Positions 1-9,225 of a stretch of 64,000 nucleotides of DNA are shown here, one piece after another. Under the pieces are notes generated by a model. That model saw only the letters and a program-made list of their open reading frames with translations. It was not told the origin of the DNA and did no database searches. The stretch comes from Rhodoferax sp. GTDB taxonomy: Bacteria > Pseudomonadota > Gammaproteobacteria > Burkholderiales > Burkholderiaceae_C. Both the position numbers and the translations under genes were made by a program. Numbering within the stretch: position 1 is the stretch's first letter; each line of letters begins with the position of its first letter. The stretch lies in assembly GCF_025354435.1 (NCBI RefSeq), contig NZ_JANXMU010000081.1, positions 1 to 64,000 on the forward strand, in the 5' to 3' direction.

Positions 1-82
1 ACCCTTTCAGGGTGCTGTGGCTACCAGAGTCACCGTGGCTGTGATCGTCATGGCTGCCGCCGTTTTCAGTGTGTGCGCCCAT
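1..82 (-). CDS. cyoD: Cytochrome bo3 quinol oxidase subunit IV, N-terminal part only
   Basis: This is the small membrane subunit of the cytochrome bo3 ubiquinol oxidase, and only its first 27 codons are in the window. The ATG at 82-80 shares one base with the TAA stop of cyoC (TAATG), so the two are translationally coupled. The visible peptide is rich in His, Asp and Gly and ends in HSTLKG, which is the usual lead into the first membrane helix of CyoD. The remaining codons lie beyond the left edge. A haem O synthase gene (cyoE) often follows in this operon type, but it cannot be seen here. Confidence 0.85.
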   Translation of the reverse strand, partial: MGAHTENGGSHDDHSHGDSGSHSTLKG

Positions 83-720
83 TACAGCACTCCCATCAGA
101 TAGACAAAGGTAAATACGCCGATCCAGACCACATCCAAGAAGTGCCAGAACATCGACAGACACATCAGGCGACGACGGTTCTCAGGGATCAACCCGTGTT
201 TGCCTAGTTGGAACAGCAGCGTGATGAGCCAGATGATGCCGAAAGTCACGTGCAAACCGTGTGTGCCAACCAGCGTAAAAAAGGCCGACAGGAATGCACT
301 GCGTTGTGGGCCTGCACCCTCATGGATCAGGTGTGTGAACTCATACAGTTCCAAGCCAATAAACACAGCACCCAAAAGCCCTGTCACAACCAACCATACC
401 ATGGTCGGTTTGAGGCGGTTTCTTTGCATCTCCAGCATTGCAAAACCATAGGTGATGGAGGAGAGCAGTAGCATGGAGGTGTTCAATGCCACCAGTGGCA
501 GGTTGAACAAATCGGCACCCGATGGCCCGGCAGCATAGCTTCGGCCTACGACGGCGTAGACGGCAAACAAGCAGGCGAAGATGAGGCAGTCACTCATCAG
601 ATAAAGCCAGAAACCCAGCAAGGTGCCGTTTTCGGGGTGCTGCTCAGTAGTCGCGTAGAACTGCATATTGCTAGGCACGTTGGCTGTGCCGTGGGAGGAG
701 GTGGCGGTCATATTAGACAT
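82..720 (-). CDS. cyoC: Cytochrome bo3 quinol oxidase subunit III
   Basis: Subunit III of the bo3 oxidase is a five-helix inner-membrane protein of the haem-copper oxidase subunit III family that stabilises the complex. The 212-residue product has typical features: an N-terminal cytoplasmic stretch, then [16 protein letters not shown], and further on the [10 protein letters not shown] helix and a [13 protein letters not shown]-terminal helix. The ATG at 720 overlaps the cyoB stop by 8 bases. An ATG three codons later (711) would give no overlap, and a longer upstream reading frame inside cyoB is not needed. The gene is the third of the operon. Confidence 0.93.
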   Translation of the reverse strand: MSNMTATSSHGTANVPSNMQFYATTEQHPENGTLLGFWLYLMSDCLIFACLFAVYAVVGRSYAAGPSGADLFNLPLVALNTSMLLLSSITYGFAMLEMQRNRLKPTMVWLVVTGLLGAVFIGLELYEFTHLIHEGAGPQRSAFLSAFFTLVGTHGLHVTFGIIWLITLLFQLGKHGLIPENRRRLMCLSMFWHFLDVVWIGVFTFVYLMGVL

Positions 721-2716
721 GGCTGGCGAGCAGTTGGGTGCGTGCAGCTTCGGTGCGCAGGACATCAGCGGCAGGGATGTGGTAATCACGTTTGTAGTTG
801 AACGTATGGGCGATGCAGGCGACCAGGACGGCAACAAAAGAAATACCAGCCAGAAGCCACATGTGCCAGATCAACGTAAAGCCCATCACCGTGCTAAGGC
901 CAGCGATAACGACACCCGCTGCCGTGTTCTTGGGCATGTGAATAGGAATGAAGCCTGCAAGTGGGCGTACGTAGCCGTGCTTTTTCATATCCCACCATGC
1001 ATCATGGTCGTGGACACGTGGTGTAAAAGCGAAGTTGTAAGCTGGCGGCGGTGACGAGGTAGACCATTCCAGGGTACGCGCATCCCAGGGGTCGCCTGTG
1101 GTGTCGCGCAGGGATTCACGCCGGATGAAGCTCACCACAAGCGTTATCAGGAAACAGGCTATACCAATGGCAATCAGGAAGGCACCAAATGCAGCAATCA
1201 CAAACCATATTTGCAAAGAAGGATCTTCAAAATGGCTCATCCGGCGGGTCACACCCATCAGGCCCAGAACGTACAACGGCATGAAGGCAAAGTAGAAGCC
1301 TATGCACCAGAACCAGAACGAGCACTTGCCCCAGAACGAATCCAGCTTGTAGCCGAATGCTTTGGGGAACCAATAGGTAATGCCAGCAAATGAACCGAAC
1401 ACCACGCCACCAATGATCACGTTGTGAAAGTGTGCAATCAGGAACAAGCTGTTGTGCAGCACGAAGTCAGCTGGTGGCACTGCCAGCAGCACACCTGTCA
1501 TACCGCCGATGGTGAATGTCACCATGAAGCCCATGGTCCACAACATGGGGACTTCAAAGCGGATGCGTCCGCGGTACATAGTGAACAGCCAGTTGAAAAT
1601 CTTCGCCCCAGTCGGGATGGAGATAATCATGGTCGTGATACCAAAGAACGAATTGACGCTGGCACCTGAGCCCATGGTGAAGAAATGGTGCAGCCACACG
1701 AGGTACGACAGTATGGTAATCACGATCGTCGCATACACCATGGATGCATAGCCAAACAAGCGCTTGCTGCAAAACGTGGCGACCACTTCAGAGAAAACGC
1801 CAAAGATGGGCAGAATCAAAATATAGACTTCGGGGTGGCCCCAGATCCAGATCAAATTCACATACATCATGGCGTTACCGCCAAAATCATTTGTGAAGAA
1901 ATTGGTGCCGACATAGCGGTCCATCGACAGCAGGCCCAGCACCGCGGTCAACACGGGGAACGCCATCACGATCAGTACATTGGTGCACAAGGCCGTCCAC
2001 ACAAAGATTGGCATCTTCATCAAGCCCATGCCTGGGGCACGCATTTTGATGATTGTGGCCAGCAGGTTGATACCTGATAGCAAGGTGCCCACGCCCGCAA
2101 TCTGCAATGACCAAATGTAGTAATCCACTCCCGGATCCGGGCTGTACAGAATGCCCGACAGCGGGGGGTAAGCCAGCCAGCCTGTGCGGGCAAACTCACC
2201 TACAAACAAGGATGCCATCGTCAGCCCCGCGCCACCTGCGGTCATCCAAAAGCTGAAGTTGTTCAGGAACGGAAACGCCACGTCACGTGCGCCAATTTGC
2301 AGAGGCAGCACGTAGTTCATGAGTCCAGTGACGAACGGCATGGCCACGAAGAAAATCATGATCACGCCATGCGCCGTGAAGACTTGGTCGTAATGGTGTG
2401 GAGGCAGAAATCCGGTGGAATCACCAAAAGACAAAGACTGCTGTATGCGCATCATCACTGCATCGGTAAAGCCGCGCAGCATCATCATCAAGCCCAGGAT
2501 GATGTACATGATGCCGATTTTTTTGTGGTCGATACTGGTAAACCATTCGCTCCACAGGTAGCCCCATAGTTTGAAATAGGTCAGTGCGCCCAATACCGCA
2601 ATGCCACCAATCGCGACAGCGATAAAAGTAGCCAGCAGGATCGGTTCGTGGAATGGAATCGCGTCCCAGGTGAGACGGCCAAAAATGAGCTTCGTAAGAT
2701 CGAGGTTGTCGAACAT
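713..2716 (-). CDS. cyoB: Cytochrome bo3 quinol oxidase subunit I
   Basis: This is the catalytic subunit of the bo3 quinol oxidase. It binds low-spin haem b, high-spin haem o and CuB, reduces oxygen to water and pumps protons across the inner membrane. At 667 residues it has the usual length of CyoB. Haem and copper ligand motifs are visible: [23 protein letters not shown] with the Tyr of the His-Tyr cross-link, WLHHFF and HFHNVIIGG. The ATG at 2716 gives MFDNLDL and fits the family better than the in-frame TTG 18 bases upstream. The gap from cyoA is about 96 bases. Confidence 0.95.
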   Translation of the reverse strand: MFDNLDLTKLIFGRLTWDAIPFHEPILLATFIAVAIGGIAVLGALTYFKLWGYLWSEWFTSIDHKKIGIMYIILGLMMMLRGFTDAVMMRIQQSLSFGDSTGFLPPHHYDQVFTAHGVIMIFFVAMPFVTGLMNYVLPLQIGARDVAFPFLNNFSFWMTAGGAGLTMASLFVGEFARTGWLAYPPLSGILYSPDPGVDYYIWSLQIAGVGTLLSGINLLATIIKMRAPGMGLMKMPIFVWTALCTNVLIVMAFPVLTAVLGLLSMDRYVGTNFFTNDFGGNAMMYVNLIWIWGHPEVYILILPIFGVFSEVVATFCSKRLFGYASMVYATIVITILSYLVWLHHFFTMGSGASVNSFFGITTMIISIPTGAKIFNWLFTMYRGRIRFEVPMLWTMGFMVTFTIGGMTGVLLAVPPADFVLHNSLFLIAHFHNVIIGGVVFGSFAGITYWFPKAFGYKLDSFWGKCSFWFWCIGFYFAFMPLYVLGLMGVTRRMSHFEDPSLQIWFVIAAFGAFLIAIGIACFLITLVVSFIRRESLRDTTGDPWDARTLEWSTSSPPPAYNFAFTPRVHDHDAWWDMKKHGYVRPLAGFIPIHMPKNTAAGVVIAGLSTVMGFTLIWHMWLLAGISFVAVLVACIAHTFNYKRDYHIPAADVLRTEAARTQLLASHV

Positions 2717-2812
2717 CGTTATTCCGGATGCCAAAAATAATGCGGCGCAGGCCGAAATGCCGTAGTAAGCGGCGCGGAGTAAGTGGGGAGCTTGACCAGG
2801 AACTTAAAGGGG

Positions 2813-3904
2813 CTAAACACCAGATGCAATAGCTGCACCTGTTGGGTTGCTCACGGTGCACATTGCACCTACGTAGTTGCGCACAGGCGCGTTGTCTATG
2901 CCCAAGCGTTTCCGTGTTGCGGTGTCCATGGATGCGATGTTGTAGGCACCGACCTTGCCTTGACCGCCATTGGTGTCAATGGCCATCATGTCCTTCATAC
3001 ACATACTGTTTTGCTCCACACAGCGGTTCAAAATAGCGTCGTACAGATCTGGATCTACCGTGGCGTATCGGCGTACCGGATCGCGCTCACTCGGCTGTGA
3101 CAGCTGGATGTAGCCATCGCGGTTCAATTCCCCGCCACCAGCCTTGGTAGCCTTGGCCCAGGCATCAAACTTTTCAATGCTCATGCCGTGGAACTTGAAA
3201 CGCATGCCCGAGAAGCCAGCACCGCTGTAGTTAGCTGAAAAGCCTTCATATTCGCCCGTTTTGTTTATCACAGCGTGCAGCTTGGTTTCCATGCCCGGCA
3301 TGGCGTAAATTTGCCCGGCCAATGTAGGAATGAAAAATGAATTCATGACCGACGAAGCAGTGATCTTGAAGGCGATAGGCCGGTCTATCGGGGCCACCAG
3401 TTCATTAACGGTGGCAATGCCTAGCTCAGGGTAAATAAACAGCCATTTCCAGTCCAGCGCGACCACTTCCACCACCAGCGGCGCTGTGCCAGGGATCACG
3501 TCGCGGTTGGCATCAATGCGTTGCAGCGGACGGTACGGATCAAGGGTGTGGGTGCTGATCCATGTGATGGCGCCGAGGGCGATGATGATCAAAAGTGGAG
3601 CAGCCCAAATGACCAGCTCTAACTGGGTCGAGTGGTGCCATTCCGGATCGTAAGTGGCTGCGGTGTTGGACTTGCGATAGTGCCAGGCGAACCACAAGGT
3701 CAAGGCAATCACCGGGACGATGATCAACAGCATAAGCACAGTGGACACGATGATGAGGTCGCGTTGTTGCAGGGCCACATCGCCAGACGGATTCAGCAAT
3801 ACAGCGTTGCATCCAGCCAGTAAAATGGCCGCCGGAAACAGGAGCAATCCGCGTAGGTTTTTGAAGGAGGGCATGCCGGACAATATGAGATTACGTAAGC
3901 GCAT
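2813..3904 (-). CDS. cyoA: Cytochrome bo3 quinol oxidase subunit II, lipoprotein
   Basis: Subunit II of the bo3 oxidase is an inner-membrane lipoprotein with two helices and a periplasmic cupredoxin-like domain that lacks CuA. The 363-residue product begins MRLRN like the E. coli protein and has a lipobox LLAGC near residue 32. It then has a membrane helix and the VVALDWKWLFIYPE and NSFFIPTLAGQIYAMPGM motifs. It is longer than the E. coli protein at the C terminus, where roughly 60 residues carry several Cys and Met of unknown role. An ATG at 3874 is an alternative start. This is the first gene of the operon. Confidence 0.93.
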   Translation of the reverse strand: MRLRNLILSGMPSFKNLRGLLLFPAAILLAGCNAVLLNPSGDVALQQRDLIIVSTVLMLLIIVPVIALTLWFAWHYRKSNTAATYDPEWHHSTQLELVIWAAPLLIIIALGAITWISTHTLDPYRPLQRIDANRDVIPGTAPLVVEVVALDWKWLFIYPELGIATVNELVAPIDRPIAFKITASSVMNSFFIPTLAGQIYAMPGMETKLHAVINKTGEYEGFSANYSGAGFSGMRFKFHGMSIEKFDAWAKATKAGGGELNRDGYIQLSQPSERDPVRRYATVDPDLYDAILNRCVEQNSMCMKDMMAIDTNGGQGKVGAYNIASMDTATRKRLGIDNAPVRNYVGAMCTVSNPTGAAIASGV

Positions 3905-3941
3905 AGTGTATGAAATTTACGTTTATTTGTGGGCGATGGGG

Positions 3942-3960
3942 ATAGGACGTTTTGTCCTAT
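3942..3960. promoter_or_regulatory. Perfect inverted repeat in the cyoA/MFS divergent promoter region
   Basis: The 124-base space between the divergent cyoA and MFS starts contains ATAGGAC, a five-base spacer GTTTT, and GTCCTAT. The symmetry and position suggest an operator controlling one or both genes. A bound regulator is inference. I do not recognise the site as an FNR, Fur or ArcA box. Confidence 0.4.
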
Positions 3961-4028
3961 GGCATCATTCTCTTAGCTGTGTTGTCCCGCAGCGTCTATA
4001 TATTACAACCTCCGAATCACGAGTAAAC

Positions 4029-5369
4029 ATGATGTCCAGCATTAATCATGAACACGCCGCTGTTGCACCGCCCACTTTTGAGCGTGATGCGAGGGCCTCC
4101 GTTGCAGACCATTCCAAGATCGCACCAGGTGAAATCGCCATCGGCGTAATCATTGGTCGCGCGTCCGAATATTTTGACTATTTTGTCTATGGGATCGCCT
4201 CGGTCCTGGTGTTTCCCGAGATCTTTTTCCCGTTCGAAAGCCGCCTGGATGGGACATTGTTGTCGTTCGTGATCTTCTCTTTTGCGTTTATCGCTCGGCC
4301 TATCGGGACCGTTGCCTTCATGGCGATCCAGCGCCGCTGGGGACGCGGGGCCAAGTTGACGGGATCGCTGTTCCTGTTGGGTATAGCCACCGTGGGTATT
4401 GCCTTTTTGCCGGGGTACGCAAGCCTGGGGTTCACGTCTATCGTGTTTTTGTCGGTCTTGCGCTTCTTGCAAGGGATTGCCCTGGGTGGATCATGGGATG
4501 GTTTGCCTTCGCTGCTGGCGCTCAATGCCCCCAAACACCGCCGTGGCTGGTACGCCATGATTCCCCAGCTTGGCGCACCTATCGGGTTCATTGTGGCGAG
4601 CGGTCTGTTCCTGTTTTTGCATTCCAGCTTATGGCCGGTTGACTTCATGGACTGGGGCTGGCGCTATCCGTTTTATGTAGCTTTTGCGATCAACGTGGTG
4701 GCGCTGTTTGCCCGTCTGCGTTTGGTCGTGACCGACGAATACGACCACCTGCTCAATGAGCACAAACTGGAGCCCAGCAATGTGGGCGACTTGGTGCAGG
4801 CGCAGGGCAGTAACCTGCTTATAGGTGCCTTTGCCGCACTGGCCAGCTACGCACTGTTCCACTTGGTTACGGTTTTCCCGCTGTCGTGGATCACCTTGTA
4901 CGCCACGCAGCCCGTTGCCGACGTGCTGGTCATCCAGATGATCGGCGCGGCGATTGCCATGGTGGGCATCATTGCTTCCGGGTTGATTGCGGACCGCGTG
5001 GGTCGGCGCAGTACGCTGGGCAGTCTGGCGGTGTTGATTGCGATTTTCAGCCTGTTTGCGCCCATGTTGCTGGATGGTGAACCCTTCCGCCAAGACGTCT
5101 TCATTCTGGTGGGGTTTGCCCTACTGGGCTTGTCGTATGGACAGGCAGCGGGTGCGGTGAGCTCCAACTTTGAGCCCCAGTACCGTTACACCGGCGCGGC
5201 TTTGACATCTGATTTGGCGTGGCTGATTGGCGCTGCCTTTGCGCCGCTGGTTGCCCTCGGTCTGTCGGCCCATTTCGGATTGGCCTATGTCAGCATCTAC
5301 CTGCTGTCGGGGGCGATTTGCACCTTGGTGGCGCTGCGGGTGAATCGGAGCCTGGAGCTGCGCGACTAG
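4029..5369 (+). CDS. MFS transporter, metabolite:H+ symporter-like
   Basis: This is an inner-membrane major facilitator carrier of 446 residues with about twelve hydrophobic segments. The helix 1 motif EYFDYFVYG resembles the EWYDFFLYG motif of the metabolite:H+ symporter group. A second-half loop GLIADRVGRRSTLG matches the conserved MFS loop motif. Tandem ATGs at 4029 and 4032 are the probable start. The much longer upstream open frame overlaps the cyoA coding region and is not credible. The gene diverges from cyoABCD and lies 8 bases before the PuuE-like deacetylase, so it may be co-transcribed with it. The substrate cannot be read from sequence. Confidence 0.8.
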   Translation: MMSSINHEHAAVAPPTFERDARASVADHSKIAPGEIAIGVIIGRASEYFDYFVYGIASVLVFPEIFFPFESRLDGTLLSFVIFSFAFIARPIGTVAFMAIQRRWGRGAKLTGSLFLLGIATVGIAFLPGYASLGFTSIVFLSVLRFLQGIALGGSWDGLPSLLALNAPKHRRGWYAMIPQLGAPIGFIVASGLFLFLHSSLWPVDFMDWGWRYPFYVAFAINVVALFARLRLVVTDEYDHLLNEHKLEPSNVGDLVQAQGSNLLIGAFAALASYALFHLVTVFPLSWITLYATQPVADVLVIQMIGAAIAMVGIIASGLIADRVGRRSTLGSLAVLIAIFSLFAPMLLDGEPFRQDVFILVGFALLGLSYGQAAGAVSSNFEPQYRYTGAALTSDLAWLIGAAFAPLVALGLSAHFGLAYVSIYLLSGAICTLVALRVNRSLELRD

Positions 5370-5377
5370 GTCGGGTC

Positions 5378-6274
5378 ATGGCGTTTGACCGCTACGGCGC
5401 CGTTCCCGGGCACGGCCGTTTCGCCTACTCCGCCATCCACCAGCGGCCCGACTACCGCTGGCCTAATGGCGCACGGTTGGCGGTGTACCTGGGTTTCAAT
5501 ATTGAACATTTCGCCTTCGGCGAGGGCCTGGGTGCCAACCTGGGGCCGGTTTCGCCGCAGCCGGATATTTTGAACTACAGCTGGCGCGAATACGGCAACC
5601 GAGTAGGGGTGTGGCGTTGTCTGGAACTGTTTGACGCGCTCAATCTACCTACCGGCACGCTGATCAATACTGCCTTGTACGAACACTGCCCCGAAGTCAT
5701 CGCGGCCTGTGTGGCGCGGGGCGACGAACTCATTGGGCACGGCCACACCAACGCCGAGCGGCAAAACAGCATGGACGAAACCCTGGAGCGCGATCTGCTC
5801 CAGTCGTGCCGGAACCTGATCCTGCAGCACAGCGGCACCGCACCCGCAGGCTGGTTGTCACCCTGGATCGCCGAAACCGCGCTAACCCCCGATCTGCTGT
5901 TTGAGACCGGTTACCGCTACACCTTGAACTGGTGCCATGACGACCAGCCGGTGGCCATGCAGACCCGCAGCGGCCCAATCTGGTCGATACCGTATCCGCA
6001 AGAGCTGAACGACATTCCGATGGTCATGGGCCGCCAGATGGATGCCAAAGACTTTGCCCAGATGGTCATCGACAATTTTGACGAAATGCTGCTGCAGTCC
6101 CAGGCTCAGCCGCTGGTGATGGGCATTGCGCTGCACCCCTACATCATCGGCCAGCCCTACCGCTTGCGGCACCTGCGCCGGGCTTTGCAGCATATTGCCC
6201 AGCACCGCAGCGACATTTGGTTCACCACGCCCGGTGCGATTGCCAACGCGATGGATTCTTTGCCTACGCGTTGA
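5378..6274 (+). CDS. PuuE-like polysaccharide deacetylase family protein, possible allantoinase
   Basis: This 298-residue protein has the NodB/polysaccharide deacetylase fold in the form found in PuuE allantoinases. Visible features are WPNGARLAVYL near the N terminus, YSWREYGNRVGVWR, an EVIAACVARGDELIGHGHTN block with likely metal-binding histidines, GWLSPW, and MGIALHPYIIGQPYR near the C terminus. PuuE proteins hydrolyse allantoin to allantoate. The active substrate here is inferred from the neighbouring ureidoglycolate lyase and hydantoinase. The ATG at 5378 follows the MFS stop by 8 bases. The 3' end overlaps allA by 11 bases on the opposite strand. It could equally be a deacetylase or imidase for another N-acyl or ureido substrate. 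Confidence 0.7.
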   Translation: MAFDRYGAVPGHGRFAYSAIHQRPDYRWPNGARLAVYLGFNIEHFAFGEGLGANLGPVSPQPDILNYSWREYGNRVGVWRCLELFDALNLPTGTLINTALYEHCPEVIAACVARGDELIGHGHTNAERQNSMDETLERDLLQSCRNLILQHSGTAPAGWLSPWIAETALTPDLLFETGYRYTLNWCHDDQPVAMQTRSGPIWSIPYPQELNDIPMVMGRQMDAKDFAQMVIDNFDEMLLQSQAQPLVMGIALHPYIIGQPYRLRHLRRALQHIAQHRSDIWFTTPGAIANAMDSLPTR

Positions 6275-6767
6275 TCCAGATCGGTGTGTCGCCCAAAGGG
6301 TGTTCGTCACAGTTAGCGTCCGCTGGCGCACCCCCACGGTCCACTACCAAAAAATCGCAGGGTGCTTGCAGTGCGATCAGCGGGTGGTGCCATGTGCCGC
6401 GGGTGTAGTTGACCCCTTGGCCAGGTGTGGCGCGAAAGCAGCGGATCTGCGCCAGGTTCGGCATCGGCGCGGCTTCGGCCACCACCACCAGATACGGCAG
6501 GTTTGACAGCGGCATGAACGCCTGGCTGCCCAGCGGATGCCGCTCCAGCAACACAAGCTGCATGGGCAGGCTGCGTGGCAGTGCTTTGAAGATGCTCAGA
6601 ATGGCCCGTCCACCGCCGCTGGCCACGTCGATCTGGGCCAGGTCGTGGTAGCGCTCGGCAAAGCCGTCGTTGATGGAGAAGTGCCGCCCGCTGTCGCTGG
6701 CTTCTATCACGTCACCAAAGGGTCGAAAGGCTTGCGCCGTCAGGGGTTCAATTACCAGAGTGGTCAT
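6264..6767 (-). CDS. allA: Ureidoglycolate lyase
   Basis: The 167-residue product is homologous to AllA, a cupin-fold enzyme that splits (S)-ureidoglycolate into glyoxylate and urea at the end of purine ureide breakdown. Key stretches match the family: AFRPFGDVIE, FSINDGFAERYHDLA, LLERHPLGSQAFMPL, GVNYTRGTWHHPL and DFLVVDRGG. The ATG at 6767 starts one base after the stop of the RpiR-type regulator (TGATATG), so it is coupled to that gene. An in-frame TTG four codons upstream is less likely. Its 3' end overlaps the convergent PuuE-like gene. Confidence 0.88.
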   Translation of the reverse strand: MTTLVIEPLTAQAFRPFGDVIEASDSGRHFSINDGFAERYHDLAQIDVASGGGRAILSIFKALPRSLPMQLVLLERHPLGSQAFMPLSNLPYLVVVAEAAPMPNLAQIRCFRATPGQGVNYTRGTWHHPLIALQAPCDFLVVDRGGAPADANCDEHPLGDTPIWINA

Positions 6768-6768
6768 A

Positions 6769-7665
6769 TCAGCAGTCAATATCGTCCAGATCGGCCGCCA
6801 GCGGTGGTGGAGTAGCAGATTTTTTGGCGCGTTTGTTGCGTTTCGCGAAGGCTAGGCCCATCGCCAGGGTTTGGGCCAGGCACATGGCAGATGTCAGAGA
6901 ACGAAAGCCCTGCAGCTTGGCATCGTTTACCTCCAGCACCAGGTCGGCACCCTTGGCCACCGGGCTCATGAAGGCATCGGTGATGGCCAACCGCTTGGCA
7001 CCGCGCAGGCGCACCTGTTCGCAGACCTGCAGGGTATCGGCCGCGTAGGGCGGGAAGCTGATGGCGATCAGCAGGTCTTGCGGGCTGGCGGTGCTGGCCT
7101 GCTCGGCGATGGTACCGCCCAGGCCGGTGATTTGCACGGCGGGCTGGCCCACCCGGTTCAGCGCGTAGGCCAAGTAGGCTGCAACCGCGTACGAGCGGCG
7201 CAGGCCCAGCACATGCACGATGCGGGCGTTCTGGATCAAGGCAATCGCCTCCTGTAGCGGCAGGCTCGCGGCATCGTCTTGCAAATGCTCTAGCGACACG
7301 ATATTGGCTTGGCTGAAGGCGCGCAGCACTTCGGCCGGGTCGTCGGGGTTGTCCAGTGTTTGTTCGCCGCCAAAGTGGCGGATGCGTTCGCGGAAGGTGG
7401 GTTTGACCGCATGCTGCAGCGGTGCGCGGAACAGCCGCTGCAGATCCGAATAGCCGTCAAACCCCAGTGCCTTGGCCATACGGATGAAGGCGGCGGGTGC
7501 GATTTTGGCCACCGCGGCCACCGTGGCGACCGGGTTTAGTGCGATGTCGTTGGGGTGGTCCACCGCGTAGCGGGCCGCGTCGCGCATGCGCGGCGTGAGG
7601 CGCTCGCTTTCACGCCCAATCAGGTCCCGCAGCGCATCTAGATTGCTTGGTTTGCTATTATCCAT
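6769..7665 (-). CDS. RpiR/MurR-family transcriptional regulator (HTH + SIS)
   Basis: This 298-residue protein has an N-terminal HTH_6 domain (roughly residues 10-85) and a SIS effector domain (roughly 125-260, including HVLGLRRSYAVAAYLAYAL and DLLIAISFPPYAADT). RpiR proteins usually bind a phosphosugar or a pathway metabolite. Relatives near ureide genes, such as AllR-like systems, sense catabolic intermediates. The lysine-rich C terminus is probably a flexible tail. It lies between the hydantoinase and allA genes on the same strand and is the likely regulator of the locus. Its start codon sits in the loop of an inverted repeat (7652-7672). Confidence 0.85.
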   Translation of the reverse strand: MDNSKPSNLDALRDLIGRESERLTPRMRDAARYAVDHPNDIALNPVATVAAVAKIAPAAFIRMAKALGFDGYSDLQRLFRAPLQHAVKPTFRERIRHFGGEQTLDNPDDPAEVLRAFSQANIVSLEHLQDDAASLPLQEAIALIQNARIVHVLGLRRSYAVAAYLAYALNRVGQPAVQITGLGGTIAEQASTASPQDLLIAISFPPYAADTLQVCEQVRLRGAKRLAITDAFMSPVAKGADLVLEVNDAKLQGFRSLTSAMCLAQTLAMGLAFAKRNKRAKKSATPPPLAADLDDIDC

Positions 7666-7672
7666 ATAGCAA
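7652..7672. promoter_or_regulatory. Inverted repeat around the RpiR-type start codon
   Basis: TTGCTAT at 7652-7658 and ATAGCAA at 7666-7672 flank the ATG of the regulator gene (7665-7663). The site may be an autoregulatory operator or a hairpin masking the start codon. It could also be a remnant of the second half of the dispersed repeat, which has a similar GCTAT...ATAGC symmetry. Confidence 0.3.
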
Positions 7673-7734
7673 TCATACGGTGTTGGCAGGGTGCCGCCAC
7701 AGAATAGGTTTTGGCATATTCAGGCCATTTTTTA

Positions 7735-7806
7735 TGCATTAAATTGGCCTCTAGCGTATATTATGTCTACACAATATGCTATCAAAATAGTACTTAAATA
7801 CAATAG
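7735..7806 (+). repeat. Dispersed palindromic repeat, intergenic copy A
   Basis: This copy lies in the 147-base gap between the hydantoinase and the RpiR-type gene. It reads AAATTGGCCTCTAGCGTA, then a diverged centre, then GCTATCAAAATAGTA and a terminal ATAGCAA. It belongs to the same family as the copies at 29016, 43476, 49021 and 61226. Hairpin formation could affect transcription passing from the hydantoinase gene into the regulator gene. Confidence 0.7.
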
Positions 7807-7812
7807 CAAGGC

Positions 7813-9225
7813 CTAGAACGCCCGCACCTCACCACGCGGCACAAACTGGCCCATGCCTTCGCGCCCTAGCCACTGCGGGCCATCCACAATCAATGTGCCG
7901 CGCAAAAACACTTTTTTGACCTGGCCCCGCAGGGTACGGCCTTCGAGCAAGGTGTAGTCGCAGTTGCCGTGCAGGTCTTTGGCGTAGATGGTTTGGCTGG
8001 CAGCGGGGTCGAACAACACCACGTCGGCATCGCTGCCCACGGCGATCGTGCCCTTTTTGGGGAACAGACCAAACAGCTTGGCCGGGGTGGTGGAAGTCAG
8101 CTCCACAAACCGGTTCAGCGACAGTTTGCCCTGCATCACGCCGATGTCGAACAGACTGACTAGGCGCGTTTCGATGCCCGGCGCGCCGTTGGGGATCAGC
8201 GAAAAGTCGTCCTTCCCGCGCATTTTCTGCATGCGGTAGCCCAGGTGGCCTTCTTTCATGCAAAACGGACAGTGGTCGGTAGCGATGACCTGCAGGTCGT
8301 CATAGCGCAGGGCGCGCCACAGGTGCTTCTGGTCATCGGGCGTGCGCAGCGGCGGGGTCATCACGTACTTCACGATTTCCACGTCGTCGGTGTTGTAGAC
8401 CGAATCGTCAAACAACAGGTAGTGCGGGCAGGTTTCGGCAAATACCGGAATGCCCTCGGCCCGGGCCGCCACGATGTGTTTCAGAGCCTGGTTGCTGGAG
8501 ACGTGCACAAAGTAGATCGGCGCGTTCGCCAGCTCGGCCAGGCGGATGCCGCGGTGCGTGGCCTCGCCTTCCATGATGGCAGGGCGGGTCAGGGCGTGGT
8601 AGCGCGGCGAGGTGTGGCCGGCTTCCAGCGCTTCCTTGATCAGCAGGTCAATCACTGTGCCGTTTTCGGCGTGCAGGGCCACCATGCCGCCGTCGGCACC
8701 CACCTGGCGCAACATGCGGAAGATGGCGGCATCGTCGGCCATCATCACACCGGGGTAGGCCATGAACATCTTGAAGCTGGTCACGCCCTCGTGGCGCATG
8801 GCGTAGCGCACGTCCTGCAGCACCTGCTCGTCCACCCGGGTGATGATGACGTGGAAGCTGAAGTCCACCGCCACCTGCGATTCGGCGCTGCGCTGGGCGC
8901 GGGCAATGGCGCCCAGGGGCGAGTCGGTGGCCGTTTGCAGCGCAAAGTCGACGATGGTGGTGGTGCCGCCAAACGCCGCGGCCTTGGTGCCGCTGGCAAA
9001 GGTGTCGCAAGTGATCGTGGGGCCGATCACGTTTTCCAGGTGCACATGGGTGTCCACGCCGCCGGGCAGCACGTACAGGCCGGTGGCATCGACGATGGCC
9101 ACATCTTCGCCGACCTGGATGTTGCGGCCAATGGTGTGGATTACGCCGTCCTGCATTAGCACGTCGGCCACGTAGTCGTCGGTGGCGGTGATGATGCGGC
9201 CATTGCGAATCAGGGTTGTGCTCAT
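7813..9225 (-). CDS. Dihydropyrimidinase / D-hydantoinase family amidohydrolase
   Basis: This 470-residue enzyme belongs to the cyclic amidohydrolases that open hydantoin or dihydropyrimidine rings to N-carbamoyl amino acids. A full binuclear metal site is visible: His60 and His62 in GVDTHVHLEN, the carboxylatable Lys152 in SFKMFMAY, His185 in ALHAENG, His241 in YFVHVSS and Asp317 in ATDHCPF. Its length fits the family (about 460-490). The ATG overlaps the stop of the upstream aminotransferase gene (ATGA). No N-carbamoyl-amino-acid amidohydrolase or dihydropyrimidine dehydrogenase is nearby, so the substrate may be a ureide rather than uracil. Substrate assignment is inference. Confidence 0.88.
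   Translation of the reverse strand: MSTTLIRNGRIITATDDYVADVLMQDGVIHTIGRNIQVGEDVAIVDATGLYVLPGGVDTHVHLENVIGPTITCDTFASGTKAAAFGGTTTIVDFALQTATDSPLGAIARAQRSAESQVAVDFSFHVIITRVDEQVLQDVRYAMRHEGVTSFKMFMAYPGVMMADDAAIFRMLRQVGADGGMVALHAENGTVIDLLIKEALEAGHTSPRYHALTRPAIMEGEATHRGIRLAELANAPIYFVHVSSNQALKHIVAARAEGIPVFAETCPHYLLFDDSVYNTDDVEIVKYVMTPPLRTPDDQKHLWRALRYDDLQVIATDHCPFCMKEGHLGYRMQKMRGKDDFSLIPNGAPGIETRLVSLFDIGVMQGKLSLNRFVELTSTTPAKLFGLFPKKGTIAVGSDADVVLFDPAASQTIYAKDLHGNCDYTLLEGRTLRGQVKKVFLRGTLIVDGPQWLGREGMGQFVPRGEVRAF

Noticed and set aside
3720-4028. Longer N terminus for the MFS carrier
   Set aside because: The additional frame runs through the cyoA 5' region on the opposite strand and lacks carrier features. 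The tandem ATGs at 4029/4032 give a normal N-terminal domain.
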